Shown piece by piece: positions 46,870 through 56,847 of a stretch of 64,000 nucleotides of DNA. Position numbers and translations under genes: made by a program. The stretch is from Methylococcales bacterium (GTDB lineage: Bacteria > Pseudomonadota > Gammaproteobacteria > Methylococcales > Methylomonadaceae). Position 1 is the stretch's first letter, and every line of letters starts with the position of its first letter. Location of the stretch: NCBI GenBank assembly GCA_028712795.1, contig JAQTPT010000011.1:17878-81877 (forward strand), given 5' to 3'. The notes under the pieces were generated by a model. It did no database searches and was not told the origin of the DNA. It saw nothing but the letters and a program-made list of their open reading frames with translations.

Positions 46870-47013
46870 AGAACGTGTTTTAAAAGCGTCGCGAGCGGTT
46901 CGAGTGCAAGGCGCCCGGAGCGCAGAAACCGGAGTGTACTGGGCGTACATGAGGATTTCGAGCACCGTGCAACGCAGCAATCGGGCCGCATAGCAGCTTT
47001 TGAAACACGTTCT
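46870..47013. repeat. 144-bp palindromic repeat element (MITE-like)
   Basis: AGAACGTGTTTTAAAAGC and GCTTTTGAAACACGTTCT form 18-bp terminal inverted repeats with one mismatch around a GC-rich centre containing AAGGCGCCCGGAGCGCAGAA and further inverted words. The flanking bases TTA occur on both sides, compatible with a 3-bp target duplication, although the terminal A/T makes the exact end ambiguous. It lies 53 bases before the next gene and may carry its promoter. Confidence 0.65.
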
Positions 47014-47066
47014 TAATATCTAGGCAGTTGCAGACCTAATAATAACTACAACAAGGCTAACATTAC

Positions 47067-47582
47067 ATGAAATTATTAAAAAACGCTGTCGTAGCAACTA
47101 CTTTGGCACTTTCCTTAGGATCTTTTCCCCTTACTGCTTCCGCCGTTTGCTTGGGTATGGCGTGTATGTATAACCGAATGACTCCATCCGAGGGAATTGA
47201 TGCCACTCTGGTTCAAATTACTGAAGCATTGAATGCTATTCAGGCAAGAAACAACGGTGGCTCAGCAGACAGTATTACTGCGGGTGACGATGCCATCATT
47301 AATAATATTAAAGATGCATTAAAGTTAAGTAAAGAAATCAATGCAAATGATAAAGTTGACCGTAATCGTAACCGCGCTAACGGCGATTTGAAAAAAGCGC
47401 GGTCAGCTGTAGAAGAGGGAGATTTGAATAAAGCGACGGAACACCTAAAAGAAGCTGAAAAACGTTTTTCAGCGCTTAAAGGCATGATCGACTTAACTCT
47501 GGACGATAGAGAATCACAACAGACCCACATGCTAAACCGTATATTGGACACCCCCGATCCCAAAGCGGGTTCCCGTAAATAA
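47067..47582 (+). CDS. Exported helical protein of unknown function
   Basis: A 171-residue protein with a signal peptide (MKLLKNAVVATTLALSLGSF ... TASA). The mature part begins with a CLGMAC motif holding two close cysteines. The rest is mostly amphipathic helix rich in Asp, Asn and Lys (NANDKVDRNRNRANGDLKKA), with no named family that I can see. It is probably periplasmic. The palindromic repeat lies just upstream. Similar small helical exported proteins exist in methanotrophs, but I cannot give a function. Confidence 0.75.
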   Translation: MKLLKNAVVATTLALSLGSFPLTASAVCLGMACMYNRMTPSEGIDATLVQITEALNAIQARNNGGSADSITAGDDAIINNIKDALKLSKEINANDKVDRNRNRANGDLKKARSAVEEGDLNKATEHLKEAEKRFSALKGMIDLTLDDRESQQTHMLNRILDTPDPKAGSRK

Positions 47583-47859
47583 TACAGTTAACAGTTTTAC
47601 AATAATGAAATCATAGGGTCAAACCATAAATACTGTAAGTGCGCGATACACTTAAAAAGTCCCGGTCACTGCATTGCGCTCGCTTGCAGCATTCAGTGAC
47701 CTGTTTAACCCACTTCCACTTCGCCGGTTATGGGCCTATGTTTGTTTGATTAATTCACTTGGCGGCACTGTCCATCAGACAGTGGGGGTGTTGAATAGGC
47801 CTGAATTGCACGGCACCCGGAAAAAACTTTAGGAAAAGATATTTACACCGTAATCTTAA
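47583..47859. other. Intergenic stretch, no gene recognised
   Basis: This stretch follows the exported protein gene and precedes an acetyltransferase relic. No complete gene, clear terminator or repeat was recognised. Confidence 0.4.
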
Positions 47860-48175
47860 CCTGGAAACCCAAGGCCACGGATGTATCAAAACAGGCAATG
47901 AGGTAGTCTCGCGTTTGCCGGGATTGTTTGGAAGACGGTGTGATGATCGGCGGGTATCTGAGCATTCATGACGCCAATCACCGGGTAATACCAAGCAGTT
48001 CAGGCATCACAGCAGTCATGTTGGCAATCCCATCACCGTTTACCGCAATGCCTGGATTGAACGGGTGGCATTGACTATTTCGGGTGGTGTGACCATTGGC
48101 GTGAATGCGGTTGTTATCAAAGATATGCCCACCGGCGCAGTGGCCGTGTAGGCATTCCCCGACTCGGGTCATCTA
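47860..48175 (+). pseudogene. Hexapeptide-repeat acetyltransferase relic
   Basis: Fragments of a left-handed beta-helix acetyltransferase (WcaF/serine acetyltransferase type) can be read with frameshifts. First comes LEDGVMIGGYLSIHDANHRV, a typical turn of the helix near the active-site histidine. In another frame NPITVYRNAWIERVALTISG and GGVTIGVNAVVIKDMPTGAV follow, the usual C-terminal repeats before the N-P-A-K turn, and a stop comes at that point. The 5' half is not recognisable. It faces the penicillin-binding protein gene. Confidence 0.65.
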
Positions 48176-48217
48176 TAAGCCAGCCCAGAAGTTCCTCTAT
48201 GCCCCTGTCCTTGGCTT

Positions 48218-51200
48218 TTACTGGAAAGACTTAGGTGGAAGTGGATATTTATAATATCGGGTTGCACTATCGTTTTTATCTGCTGTAAATACTTTAGTTG
48301 TTGCTTCTTTGGCTAAAGGCTTAGTCACTTTAGCAGTTGCCTCCTTAACTGGGACAGGCGATTTGGTCACTTTCGCCACTGGCTTGATGACTTGAGGGGC
48401 CGTCTCTTTGACCAGCGCCATTGTCGCTTTAGCAGTCGCCGGTTTGTCCAAGGGTTTAGCCACCTTGAGAGGCATTTCTTTAACCTTCAGTTGAGGCATC
48501 TTAACAGTCGCTTCTTTAACCTTCTGTTGCGCCACCTTAACAGTCGCTTCTTTAACCTTCGGTTTAGTCACTTTAACAGTAGCCTTTTTAACTAATGGCT
48601 TAACCTTTTCGGTGTTTATAATAACCGGATTAACATTTTCAGAAATTATCACGTTAGCTACAGGTTTAATCATTTGACCATTAGCAGGCAAGGTGTTGTT
48701 TATCAATGGCGTTAATATTGGCTTTAGAAACTTGACTATTTGCACGGGTAAAGAGCTGGTAAAGTGATAAAGACCCGCATTTTCTCCCTCGACATAGGCC
48801 GTGATTACGCCAAAAAAACGATCACCGAGGAAAAAGGTGAACGTAGCGGCACGACTGATGAATTTCGATTCAAGCAAACGACCGCCTGCACCCCAAGCCT
48901 GCTTGCGATGATCTCCCGTTCCGGTTTTTCCGCCTACAGTTAACAATTTGCCTTGGGCATCGGTATAAACACCGTTGAGACGTGATGCCGTGCCACCATT
49001 GACCACGCCAACCATCGCTCCGCGAGCAACTTTGGCGATTTCCGGGGAAAATATCCGCTGGCCTTGATCCGGTGCCTTATTCAGTATGGTCTCATAAGGC
49101 GTTCCCTGGGCGTAATGCAAACTCTCAAACCGGACTGCAGGCAACCTTATGCCATCATTGAGTAAAATGCCGGTAAGTTCTGCCAGGGCGGCGGGTCTAT
49201 CGCCTGATGCGCCTATGGCTGTCGCATAAGAAGGTGTTAATTCCGCGAATGGATAACCTACGCGCTTCCAGGCTTGGTGGATTTCTTTAAAGGCTTCCTC
49301 CTCCAACAACATCATGATGCGCCGTTGTTGGGCAATTTGTTTATGGTTCTTGAACAGCCAGCGGTACACATCTTGACGTTGTTGTTCACTGGCCGCCATC
49401 ACTTCCTGGCGAGTGGCTTTAGGGTGCTGCGCAAGATAACCTACCAGCCACAATTCCAGCGGATGGATCTTGGTGATATAGCCCTGATCTTGCAAATCAA
49501 ATTTTTCAACCGAGTATTTGTCGTACAAATCGTAGATATCTTCGTTGGCCAAAGCTGCTTTGGGTAAATTTGCACTAAGATAAGCGCTGAGCGCCATCTC
49601 ATCATTGTCAGGATAAACTGCCCGGTAAAGCATGGTTAAGCGGGAAGCTTTTGCATAAACTCTTTTCGTGAGCATATCCATGGCTTCTTCAGCCGTCTTG
49701 CCCTGGTATCTGGCGTAAAACCGTTGCAAATAAGCACTTCCTTCATTATCTGCAAAGCGTTGCAGATATTCTTTGCGTTTTGGGTCATCCGGGCTTTCAA
49801 GCCAACGCGCTAAACCTTCCGGCTTATAAAGGTGGTGATAAACAATCTCACGCATCAAGCGAATGAAGACCAAATTTACAGAATCACGCAAAGCATCACG
49901 TACCGACATGATTTTGTTATTTTCGTCTTTTGTAAAATTATTAAAATGATGGAGGCCCCCGCCGGTAAAAAAATACTCCCCGGGACTCGCTGAAAAGCGT
50001 CTATCCAGAGCCTGGTTAAGCAAATCCTCCAAGCTTATTTTTGGCGTTGCCTGTAACTTTTCAATTACCCATGCAGACAAATAGTCACGGGGGTGCAGTT
50101 CAATCTGCCCAAGTTCCTCTGCCGTCTGGCCTTTATACTGGTCATAAATATTGGTGATCAGCTCCAGATAATGCACCATTGTCCGAAGTTTTGAGGTGGA
50201 GCCTAAATCCAGTCTTATGCCTTCGTTTATATCAAGTGGCTGATCATAATTGTCAGTTTGCACACGCAGAAGATTACCTGTTTTACTCCGCTCAAATAAC
50301 ATCAGGCTATAGACGATGGGGGTAAGATCGGTGTTTTGGTTAAGCATCCTGAAACCGACTATACCCGCATTACGAGCTTCACTCGGCTGGTTTAGCAGTC
50401 TAAGCGCGTTGGTGACCGCTTGCTGGGAATTATAGTCAAGCGTAGTTTTAACCGTTAAGTCCAGACGATCCAGTTCATAATTGGATTTCATGCCCAGTGC
50501 CTTGGAAAGCCGGGTACGCAAAACGTTTTGCGTCTTTTTTTCGGTCATGAATTTGGCGGGCTCAGCAACAGACTTGGGCGGGCGGACATTAGACGCCTGT
50601 AAGGTCGCATCTCTTAGTGATGGAGAAATGACACCCTGATCGGCCATTAACCGCAAATATTTGTCGGTAAGATTCTGTAACGCGTCATAACCCCGTCCAA
50701 GCAGATAGGTGGGCCGTCTTTGTGACAATAATATGCTCAATACCTGCCGGTAGGCTTGCGCCTGTTGCGGCGTGATCTGCTCATGTGACCTGATCGCGTC
50801 AGGACTGAGCAATTTATTGACCTGTGCAAAATCAGCGCCAAACCAAGCTGACAAGCCATCGCCCAAACCATGAATTTCCCCTAACTTCGGCGTAGCGGCT
50901 AGAGGCATGCTATTCAAATAGGAGAGCGCAATTTCCTGCCTCATTTCCCGCGTATCCGGCCCCATCATATAGGCCCGCACCGATGCAGTGCCCATTTGGC
51001 GGAATTTATCAACAATCGAATTCGTGTAACCATTCTTCGAATGACGGTACTTTTCCAATTGGGTAGCTAGCGTGCTGCCGCCCGGAACCACACTGATGAC
51101 TCCAAGTTTGTGGGCCATAAGTTGTAAACTGGCATATCCCAAACGATCCCATTCGATCGCTGGGTTAACAGTATTATGTTCTTCTTTGAGTAACTCCCGG

Positions 51201-51691
51201 TTCTCTATAAAGAGCAAGGTTTCCAGAATCAACGGTGGGATAGCCTTAAAATTAGGGTAGCCGTATGTCGGATAAACCGCATTAAAAATAACTTGGTCAG
51301 CTTTGTCTGTTATGCGGAGTCCAGCCTGGGTCTTCTCATGATAGATGTTAAACAATCCGTAATCCGCTAGCTCAGCCATCATTGGTGAAAAAGCAGCCTG
51401 CGAGGTAACTTTAAAGCCGGAAGCCTCCAAACGCTTAATGACTTCCGGCAACAGTGTATAGCCTAGCCTTTCATCGTAAGGTCCATACTCAGGATAACGT
51501 ATTGATGTACTTGGCCCGGAAACCAGCTTGAAGCTCAATTGCTCACTGATTGCAGAAAGATAGCGTGCCTGATACTTCGAGGTTTGCATCTCATCACGGA
51601 CAAGCTTAAAAATAACAAAGCCGACTACAGCCAATACAACAAGAATGTACACCGACAACAATCTGATAATAAAACGACTAGGCTTCTGCAT
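48218..51691 (-). CDS. Large bifunctional penicillin-binding protein with lysine-rich repeat tail
   Basis: A peptidoglycan synthase with an N-terminal membrane helix (FIIRLLSVYILVVLAVVGFV), a glycosyltransferase domain (TLLFIENREL ... VVPGGSTLATQLEKYRHSKN) and a transpeptidase domain. The transpeptidase box S-x-x-K is seen in GSTSKLRTM, S-x-N in DSVNLVF and K-T-G in GGKTGTGDH. At about 1,157 residues it is far longer than usual class A proteins. About 110 C-terminal residues are a Lys/Val/Ala/Thr repeat of the type KVKEATVKVxxPK in tandem units of about 11 residues. The ATG at 51691 is preferred; a GTG at 51724 would add 11 residues. The cluster of large inserts suggests a specialised wall synthase. 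Confidence 0.85.
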   Translation of the reverse strand: MQKPSRFIIRLLSVYILVVLAVVGFVIFKLVRDEMQTSKYQARYLSAISEQLSFKLVSGPSTSIRYPEYGPYDERLGYTLLPEVIKRLEASGFKVTSQAAFSPMMAELADYGLFNIYHEKTQAGLRITDKADQVIFNAVYPTYGYPNFKAIPPLILETLLFIENRELLKEEHNTVNPAIEWDRLGYASLQLMAHKLGVISVVPGGSTLATQLEKYRHSKNGYTNSIVDKFRQMGTASVRAYMMGPDTREMRQEIALSYLNSMPLAATPKLGEIHGLGDGLSAWFGADFAQVNKLLSPDAIRSHEQITPQQAQAYRQVLSILLSQRRPTYLLGRGYDALQNLTDKYLRLMADQGVISPSLRDATLQASNVRPPKSVAEPAKFMTEKKTQNVLRTRLSKALGMKSNYELDRLDLTVKTTLDYNSQQAVTNALRLLNQPSEARNAGIVGFRMLNQNTDLTPIVYSLMLFERSKTGNLLRVQTDNYDQPLDINEGIRLDLGSTSKLRTMVHYLELITNIYDQYKGQTAEELGQIELHPRDYLSAWVIEKLQATPKISLEDLLNQALDRRFSASPGEYFFTGGGLHHFNNFTKDENNKIMSVRDALRDSVNLVFIRLMREIVYHHLYKPEGLARWLESPDDPKRKEYLQRFADNEGSAYLQRFYARYQGKTAEEAMDMLTKRVYAKASRLTMLYRAVYPDNDEMALSAYLSANLPKAALANEDIYDLYDKYSVEKFDLQDQGYITKIHPLELWLVGYLAQHPKATRQEVMAASEQQRQDVYRWLFKNHKQIAQQRRIMMLLEEEAFKEIHQAWKRVGYPFAELTPSYATAIGASGDRPAALAELTGILLNDGIRLPAVRFESLHYAQGTPYETILNKAPDQGQRIFSPEIAKVARGAMVGVVNGGTASRLNGVYTDAQGKLLTVGGKTGTGDHRKQAWGAGGRLLESKFISRAATFTFFLGDRFFGVITAYVEGENAGLYHFTSSLPVQIVKFLKPILTPLINNTLPANGQMIKPVANVIISENVNPVIINTEKVKPLVKKATVKVTKPKVKEATVKVAQQKVKEATVKMPQLKVKEMPLKVAKPLDKPATAKATMALVKETAPQVIKPVAKVTKSPVPVKEATAKVTKPLAKEATTKVFTADKNDSATRYYKYPLPPKSFQ
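48270..48600. repeat. Tandem 33-base repeats in the PBP tail
   Basis: Roughly 33-base units containing TTAACAGTCGCTTCTTTAAC recur with variation within the 3' end of the PBP gene, encoding the lysine-rich tail. The copies nearest the middle (about 48500-48580) are the most alike. The unit length keeps the frame, so expansions and contractions would stay coding. Confidence 0.7.
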
Positions 51692-51917
51692 AACCAACCA
51701 TTTCCAGTGAAGAATTTTCTGCACAAAATAAATCTGACTTGCTGGCCTTATTGCCAGCTTCAGTGCTGTGAAAATAGTTATGCAGGTAGCAAAGCACTTC
51801 TTTTACGCATTGTGGTGACCAAAAACCCTGGGTAATCCGGGCATAGCCATTCTTTGAAATCGTCTTTAAACGTAAGGGCAACTGACCGGAGTTGTCCAGG
51901 AACTGTGTCTTCAACAT
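51678..51917 (-). CDS. Possible small protein upstream of the PBP gene
   Basis: A 79-codon open frame beginning MLKTQFLDNSGQLPLRLKTI whose stop codon lies 14 bases inside the PBP gene. The overlap is of the kind seen in translational coupling, and the frame has an ATG start. No ribosome site or family is recognised, so it may be a chance frame. I list it because it occupies the leader of the PBP gene. Confidence 0.3.
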   Translation of the reverse strand: MLKTQFLDNSGQLPLRLKTISKNGYARITQGFWSPQCVKEVLCYLHNYFHSTEAGNKASKSDLFCAENSSLEMVGYAEA

Positions 51918-52093
51918 TGTTCTTATAAAAGTTTTGTTAAATTCCGGATTGGAGTTTCAGTCGGTAAGCTTAGGCTAAAAGCCAACGCTGTTATAAACTT
52001 TCTAAGCTGTGGTCAATTATAGCAAACAATGCCAAAAACTTTGAACAGGCTTCAGTTTAACCATCATTTCAGAACATAAATCACCAGTATATA

Positions 52094-52972
52094 TTATACG
52101 GGTTTATGAAAACCATAAATATAATAGTTCACTAATCTGAACCGGCTTAACCATTCAATTGCAGCAGTTTCCAGCTTAGCCATTTTTGGGGCGTCAGTCT
52201 GTTGCCGGGCAAGTTGCTTTATATAGGGGTAAGTCGGTAAGGTGTTTGCAGTAATATCGCGGCTCACATGCAAATCAAATTGTGTCTTTTTGGCCAACCT
52301 TCGATAATGTTGTGCGCTGCACATTTTATTGTCTGCGCCATAAAAACTGGTTTTCAATGGCTCTGGCAGCTTAATTCTCATCAACGGCGCTACCGCTGCC
52401 CTCGGAACAAAATCAGATAACGCCATATAGCCCCCAGGCCTGAGCACCCGCCAAGCCTCCTTAAAAAACTGCTCGCGATCCGGAAAATGAAAGATACACT
52501 CAACCGCTAAAACCACGTCAAAAAATGTGTCGGCAAAAGGCAGCTCACAGGCATTACCCTGTTGAAATTGAATACTGTTTTCCCCCACGGGCAACACTCT
52601 TTCACGAGCACGGATCAACTGGCGTTCATCCAGGTTTAAGCCCACCAATTTCATATCAATGAAATGGTCATTAATATAAGCGACTGTGCCGCCGAAACCA
52701 CAACCGACATCCAGCACATTCTGGCCATTATCAACATTGCCCGCCAAACAGACCTGCTGGCTTAAGTTCTCTGCCGCCTGTTCAAAATCGGCTGTTGACA
52801 ATTCCGCTGACTCAGGCCGCTCCCAATAGCCCCAATGGACATGCCGGCCAAAGCTCCTCTCAACTGCTTCATTACCGTCTTTTAATAGTGACAGTAAATA
52901 GTCAAAATACGGGAGCTTTACATCGCCGGCATCGACTGGATTCTGTAGGGGAGGTGATTGAATTTCATTCAT
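52094..52972 (-). CDS. SAM-dependent methyltransferase (class I)
   Basis: A 292-residue methyltransferase. Motif I is NVLDVGCGFGGTVAYI, motif II is DVVLAVECIFHFPD and motif III is AWRVLRPGGYMALSDF. The pattern resembles small-molecule methyltransferases such as the sterol/tocopherol/sugar O-methyltransferase group. The substrate is unknown. An in-frame ATG nine codons upstream is an alternative start. Neither position has a strong ribosome site. Confidence 0.85.
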   Translation of the reverse strand: MNEIQSPPLQNPVDAGDVKLPYFDYLLSLLKDGNEAVERSFGRHVHWGYWERPESAELSTADFEQAAENLSQQVCLAGNVDNGQNVLDVGCGFGGTVAYINDHFIDMKLVGLNLDERQLIRARERVLPVGENSIQFQQGNACELPFADTFFDVVLAVECIFHFPDREQFFKEAWRVLRPGGYMALSDFVPRAAVAPLMRIKLPEPLKTSFYGADNKMCSAQHYRRLAKKTQFDLHVSRDITANTLPTYPYIKQLARQQTDAPKMAKLETAAIEWLSRFRLVNYYIYGFHKPV

Positions 52973-53118
52973 GGTTTTTTTCAAGGTGGTGCATTGCAAG
53001 CCGTTGCGGCTAATTATTCGATGCTACGATCGAAATTATTTCATAAAGTTCATTTAGCGGCTCTGCCCCAAAACCGCTCAATCACTCTTTCTAAAGATAA
53101 CATAGTCGCCGGCTGGCT

Positions 53119-53934
53119 TTACATCGAAAACTCCACCTCGTAACCCGAAAACTTACGGATGTTAATGACCCCCGTATCCAGCAACAGATACTGACCTTTT
53201 ACACCATGCAGCACACCCGACACGTCAGGGTTCTTATCAAAGTTAAATGATTTGATCTTTACCGGATAAGTGTCAACTGGAAAATGGATGTCCACAGAAG
53301 GTTCTTCCGCTAAAAACTCAATAGCCTGTTGACCAAAACGCTCAGTAATTTCAGTCAATTCGGTTTTACACTTGCCCACTAATTCATCGCGCTTTGCAAT
53401 CAGATCTACTGACTCAACCCGACTTTTAAGCATCTGCTGCCAACTGGTTTTATCACTGACGTGTTTGGCTATTGAGACCTCAATCATTCCCGCCATGTGC
53501 CGGGACTGTACTTTAAATATCGGCAATGCCTGCACAGCGCCTTGATCTATCCAGCGCGTGGGGATTTGCGTTTGCCGGGTAATGCCCACTTTGATGCCGC
53601 TGGAATTGGAAAGATAAACAAAATGCGGCTGAAAGCAAAACGTCTCACCCCAGGCTGGCTCCCGGCAGGTGCCTGCTTCATAATGACAGGTTTCCGGCTT
53701 CATAATACACATGTCGCACTGGGCTAATGAAATGAAACAGGGGTAACAGTAGCCTTGATTGAAACTTTTTTTAATCGATCTGTTGCAATGCACGCAAAAA
53801 ATATGGCCGGTATACATCAGCTTGATCGGCTTGCCGATCATTGGATTTAAGGCAATGCGCTGATCGCCTAAGGGTAAATCGTATTGAACCGGACTTTCCA
53901 ATCGGGTGTGCATTTTTTTTAATGTCCCGTGCAT
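53119..53934 (-). CDS. DUF2797 protein
   Basis: A 271-residue cytoplasmic protein of the DUF2797 family, whose function is unknown. Its N-terminal half holds paired cysteines (FCVHCNRSIKK, CYPCFISLAQCDMC and ETCHYEAGTC), suggesting a zinc-binding region. The central segment FVYLSNSSGIKVGITRQTQI resembles a GIY-YIG-like strand. The C-terminal part is beta-rich (PVKIKSFNFDK). It lies 43 bases after hemF in the same direction. Confidence 0.8.
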   Translation of the reverse strand: MHGTLKKMHTRLESPVQYDLPLGDQRIALNPMIGKPIKLMYTGHIFCVHCNRSIKKSFNQGYCYPCFISLAQCDMCIMKPETCHYEAGTCREPAWGETFCFQPHFVYLSNSSGIKVGITRQTQIPTRWIDQGAVQALPIFKVQSRHMAGMIEVSIAKHVSDKTSWQQMLKSRVESVDLIAKRDELVGKCKTELTEITERFGQQAIEFLAEEPSVDIHFPVDTYPVKIKSFNFDKNPDVSGVLHGVKGQYLLLDTGVINIRKFSGYEVEFSM

Positions 53935-53977
53935 TCAGGTATTCCTCTCAATGGCTAATAGCAGCGAAAATCATTCT

Positions 53978-54952
<975 letters not shown>

Positions 54953-55088
54953 CTACAACAGCATTATCGAATAGACCGGCACGGCCCGCATGATCACTTC
55001 CAAGCGGTTGCTACCCGTTTTTTGGTTTTTACACGTTGGATTTAAAAGATTTTAGCTTAATGCAAAGTAACGTTGAATAATCCACAGT

Positions 55089-55817
55089 CTACCTGGATAG
55101 CTTCGATTGCCGCGGAGTAAGCACAATCACGGTAATATTATCTTTCCCCCCAGCTTCCAGGGCGGCTGCAATAAGGCGATCCACCCTGGCTTGAGCATCC
55201 GTGGTTTCGGCAAGAATGGCAGCGATGCCGTCGTCAGTCACTTCTCCGCTCAGTCCATCGGAGCAAAGCAGCAAGGTATCTTTCTCCTCCAATACACCCG
55301 CCACGATGTCGACCCTGATATCGGCTTTATCGGCTCCCCCCACGCCTAACGCCTGAGAAATAATATTACGGCAAGGATGTCCCGGAATCTCGCTCTCGCT
55401 AATCAAGCCAGCTTTCAGAAGCAGCTGGACATAAGAATGGTCTGTAGTGAGTTGATGCAGCTTACCGTTCCACAGATAAGCGCGGCTATCGCCTACCCAG
55501 GCGACTTCATAACGCAGGCCATCGAGTTTCGCAGCGACCATCGTCGAACCCATATTCGCTGCTCCCTCGCCTTTCAGAGCGGCAGTTTGTATTGCGCGAT
55601 GGGCTGTTTCAAAGGCCTCGGCTAGCGGCACGCCTTGCTCGATGCTGCCCGCTAGTTCCCGAATTGCAATCCCGCTTGCGACCTCGCCCGCTTCGTGCCC
55701 GCCCATGCCATCCGCTACCGCCCAAAAGCCAAACTTCGGTAAAGCAAGAAGGCTGTCCTCGTTTAATACACGCACCAAGCCGGTATGCGTTCCTAGTGCG
55801 AAATCAATGTTGATCAT
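55089..55817 (-). CDS. PP2C family protein serine/threonine phosphatase
   Basis: A 242-residue metal-dependent phosphatase. The metal-binding motifs are in VRVLNEDSLL, VADGMGGHEAGEVAS, LCSDGLSGEV and GGKDNITVIV, giving the complete set of aspartates expected for PP2C. The start at 55817 follows CTGGAG at the right distance. Bacterial relatives (Stp1, PppA) often reverse a partner kinase, but no Hanks-type kinase gene is in the window, so the target is unknown. Confidence 0.92.
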   Translation of the reverse strand: MINIDFALGTHTGLVRVLNEDSLLALPKFGFWAVADGMGGHEAGEVASGIAIRELAGSIEQGVPLAEAFETAHRAIQTAALKGEGAANMGSTMVAAKLDGLRYEVAWVGDSRAYLWNGKLHQLTTDHSYVQLLLKAGLISESEIPGHPCRNIISQALGVGGADKADIRVDIVAGVLEEKDTLLLCSDGLSGEVTDDGIAAILAETTDAQARVDRLIAAALEAGGKDNITVIVLTPRQSKLSR

Positions 55818-55894
55818 GCAAATCTCCAGTTCACCAACGCCCGGACTATCACCTGGCATAGGATGATAAAAATTGCTTGACCGGGCAAAGAAAG

Positions 55895-56218
55895 TTACTC
55901 GCCACGTTTGGATCCAGGGCTTTCTATAATGTAAAAATTATTCAGTACCCCAATCGCCCGCAGATGCTCATTTCCAAAACCGGCATCGTAGGTACTGAAA
56001 AAAACATAATCCTTTCGTACCGTCTGAGTGGTCATTAAATTGGCGGCAAAACCCCCAAGTAAAGAACCCAGCGCCCCCACCATCGGGTCTTTCTCTTTTC
56101 TCGCTTCTTCGGTTATCCACTGGATGATGAATTGATCGTAATTGTCCAGCTTGGGATTGGTATACGCCAAAAGACCGAACAATGCGATAAGGATAAGGGT
56201 AATAGAAAATAGTTTCAT
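55895..56218 (-). CDS. DUF4359 protein, membrane-anchored
   Basis: A 107-residue protein with an N-terminal helix (MKLFSITLILIALFGLLAYT) that is an anchor or a signal peptide. A short extracytoplasmic domain resembling DUF4359 follows (NYDQFIIQWITEEARKEKD, then RKDYVFFSTYDAGFG). The family is uncharacterised. It lies 77 bases upstream of the phosphatase on the same strand. Confidence 0.7.
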   Translation of the reverse strand: MKLFSITLILIALFGLLAYTNPKLDNYDQFIIQWITEEARKEKDPMVGALGSLLGGFAANLMTTQTVRKDYVFFSTYDAGFGNEHLRAIGVLNNFYIIESPGSKRGE

Positions 56219-56429
56219 GGAACCTCGAATAGTTGCGTGTTTTTATGGAAAAAGTTAAAGATCATTGGTAATATTTATTAGGTTGGACGCATTATCACGA
56301 CTGGTTGCTCAAGTTATCTTATGCATGTTCCTATGTCTATGGATTACGCTTTAGGGTTTACGGGTTAATTTTGTTTAATATAAAAATGCGTAATATTATA
56401 AGAAACCATTTTCACGTAGAATTTACCTT

Positions 56430-56681
56430 ATGACCACTGTTACCTTTGATACCTTACAACTTGTTGACAAGCTTAAAGCAGCCGGTTTCCAGCAGGCGCA
56501 GGCAGAAGCAGTGATACGTGTTATTGCCGAGGCGCAAGACACACTGGTTACCCAAGCGTATTTTGACCACAAACTTGAAAAAGAGCTTGCTCCCATCAGA
56601 ACCGATCAGGACGTGCAAAAATGGATGACAGTTGTTTTACTGGCAGGCGTGTTGTCTCTGGTGTTGAAAGCGTTTTTTTAA
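56430..56681 (+). CDS. Small DUF1640-like coiled-coil membrane protein
   Basis: An 83-residue protein. An N-terminal amphipathic region (TLQLVDKLKAAGFQQAQAEA) resembles the DUF1640/CCDC90 group, a helical stretch follows, and a C-terminal membrane helix ends it (MTVVLLAGVLSLVLKAFF). In bacteria such small proteins are often found beside toxin-antitoxin genes, but no function is known. A ribosome site is weak. Confidence 0.65.
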   Translation: MTTVTFDTLQLVDKLKAAGFQQAQAEAVIRVIAEAQDTLVTQAYFDHKLEKELAPIRTDQDVQKWMTVVLLAGVLSLVLKAFF

Positions 56682-56790
56682 CGAATGCGTAAGATTTGTC
56701 AACAGGAAATCCATCAAAGAAGGTCATGACGGTTTGCTGTCGCAAAACCATCCTACGAACTAGCGTATTGCGCAATTTTCAAAACCAAAT

Positions 56791-56847
56791 ATGCGGCGCG
56801 ATACTGCTAGCGCCTTTTGCACCCTACGGATTGCGCCTTACCGCGTT
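56791..56847. repeat. 57-bp dispersed repeat, copy A
   Basis: This segment (starting ATGCGGCGCGATACTGCTAG) matches 57738-57794 at 50 of 57 positions in the same orientation. It contains complementary words (GGCGC...GCGCC-type) and could form a hairpin. Its right end covers the stop codon of the DUF5615 gene. Confidence 0.75.
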
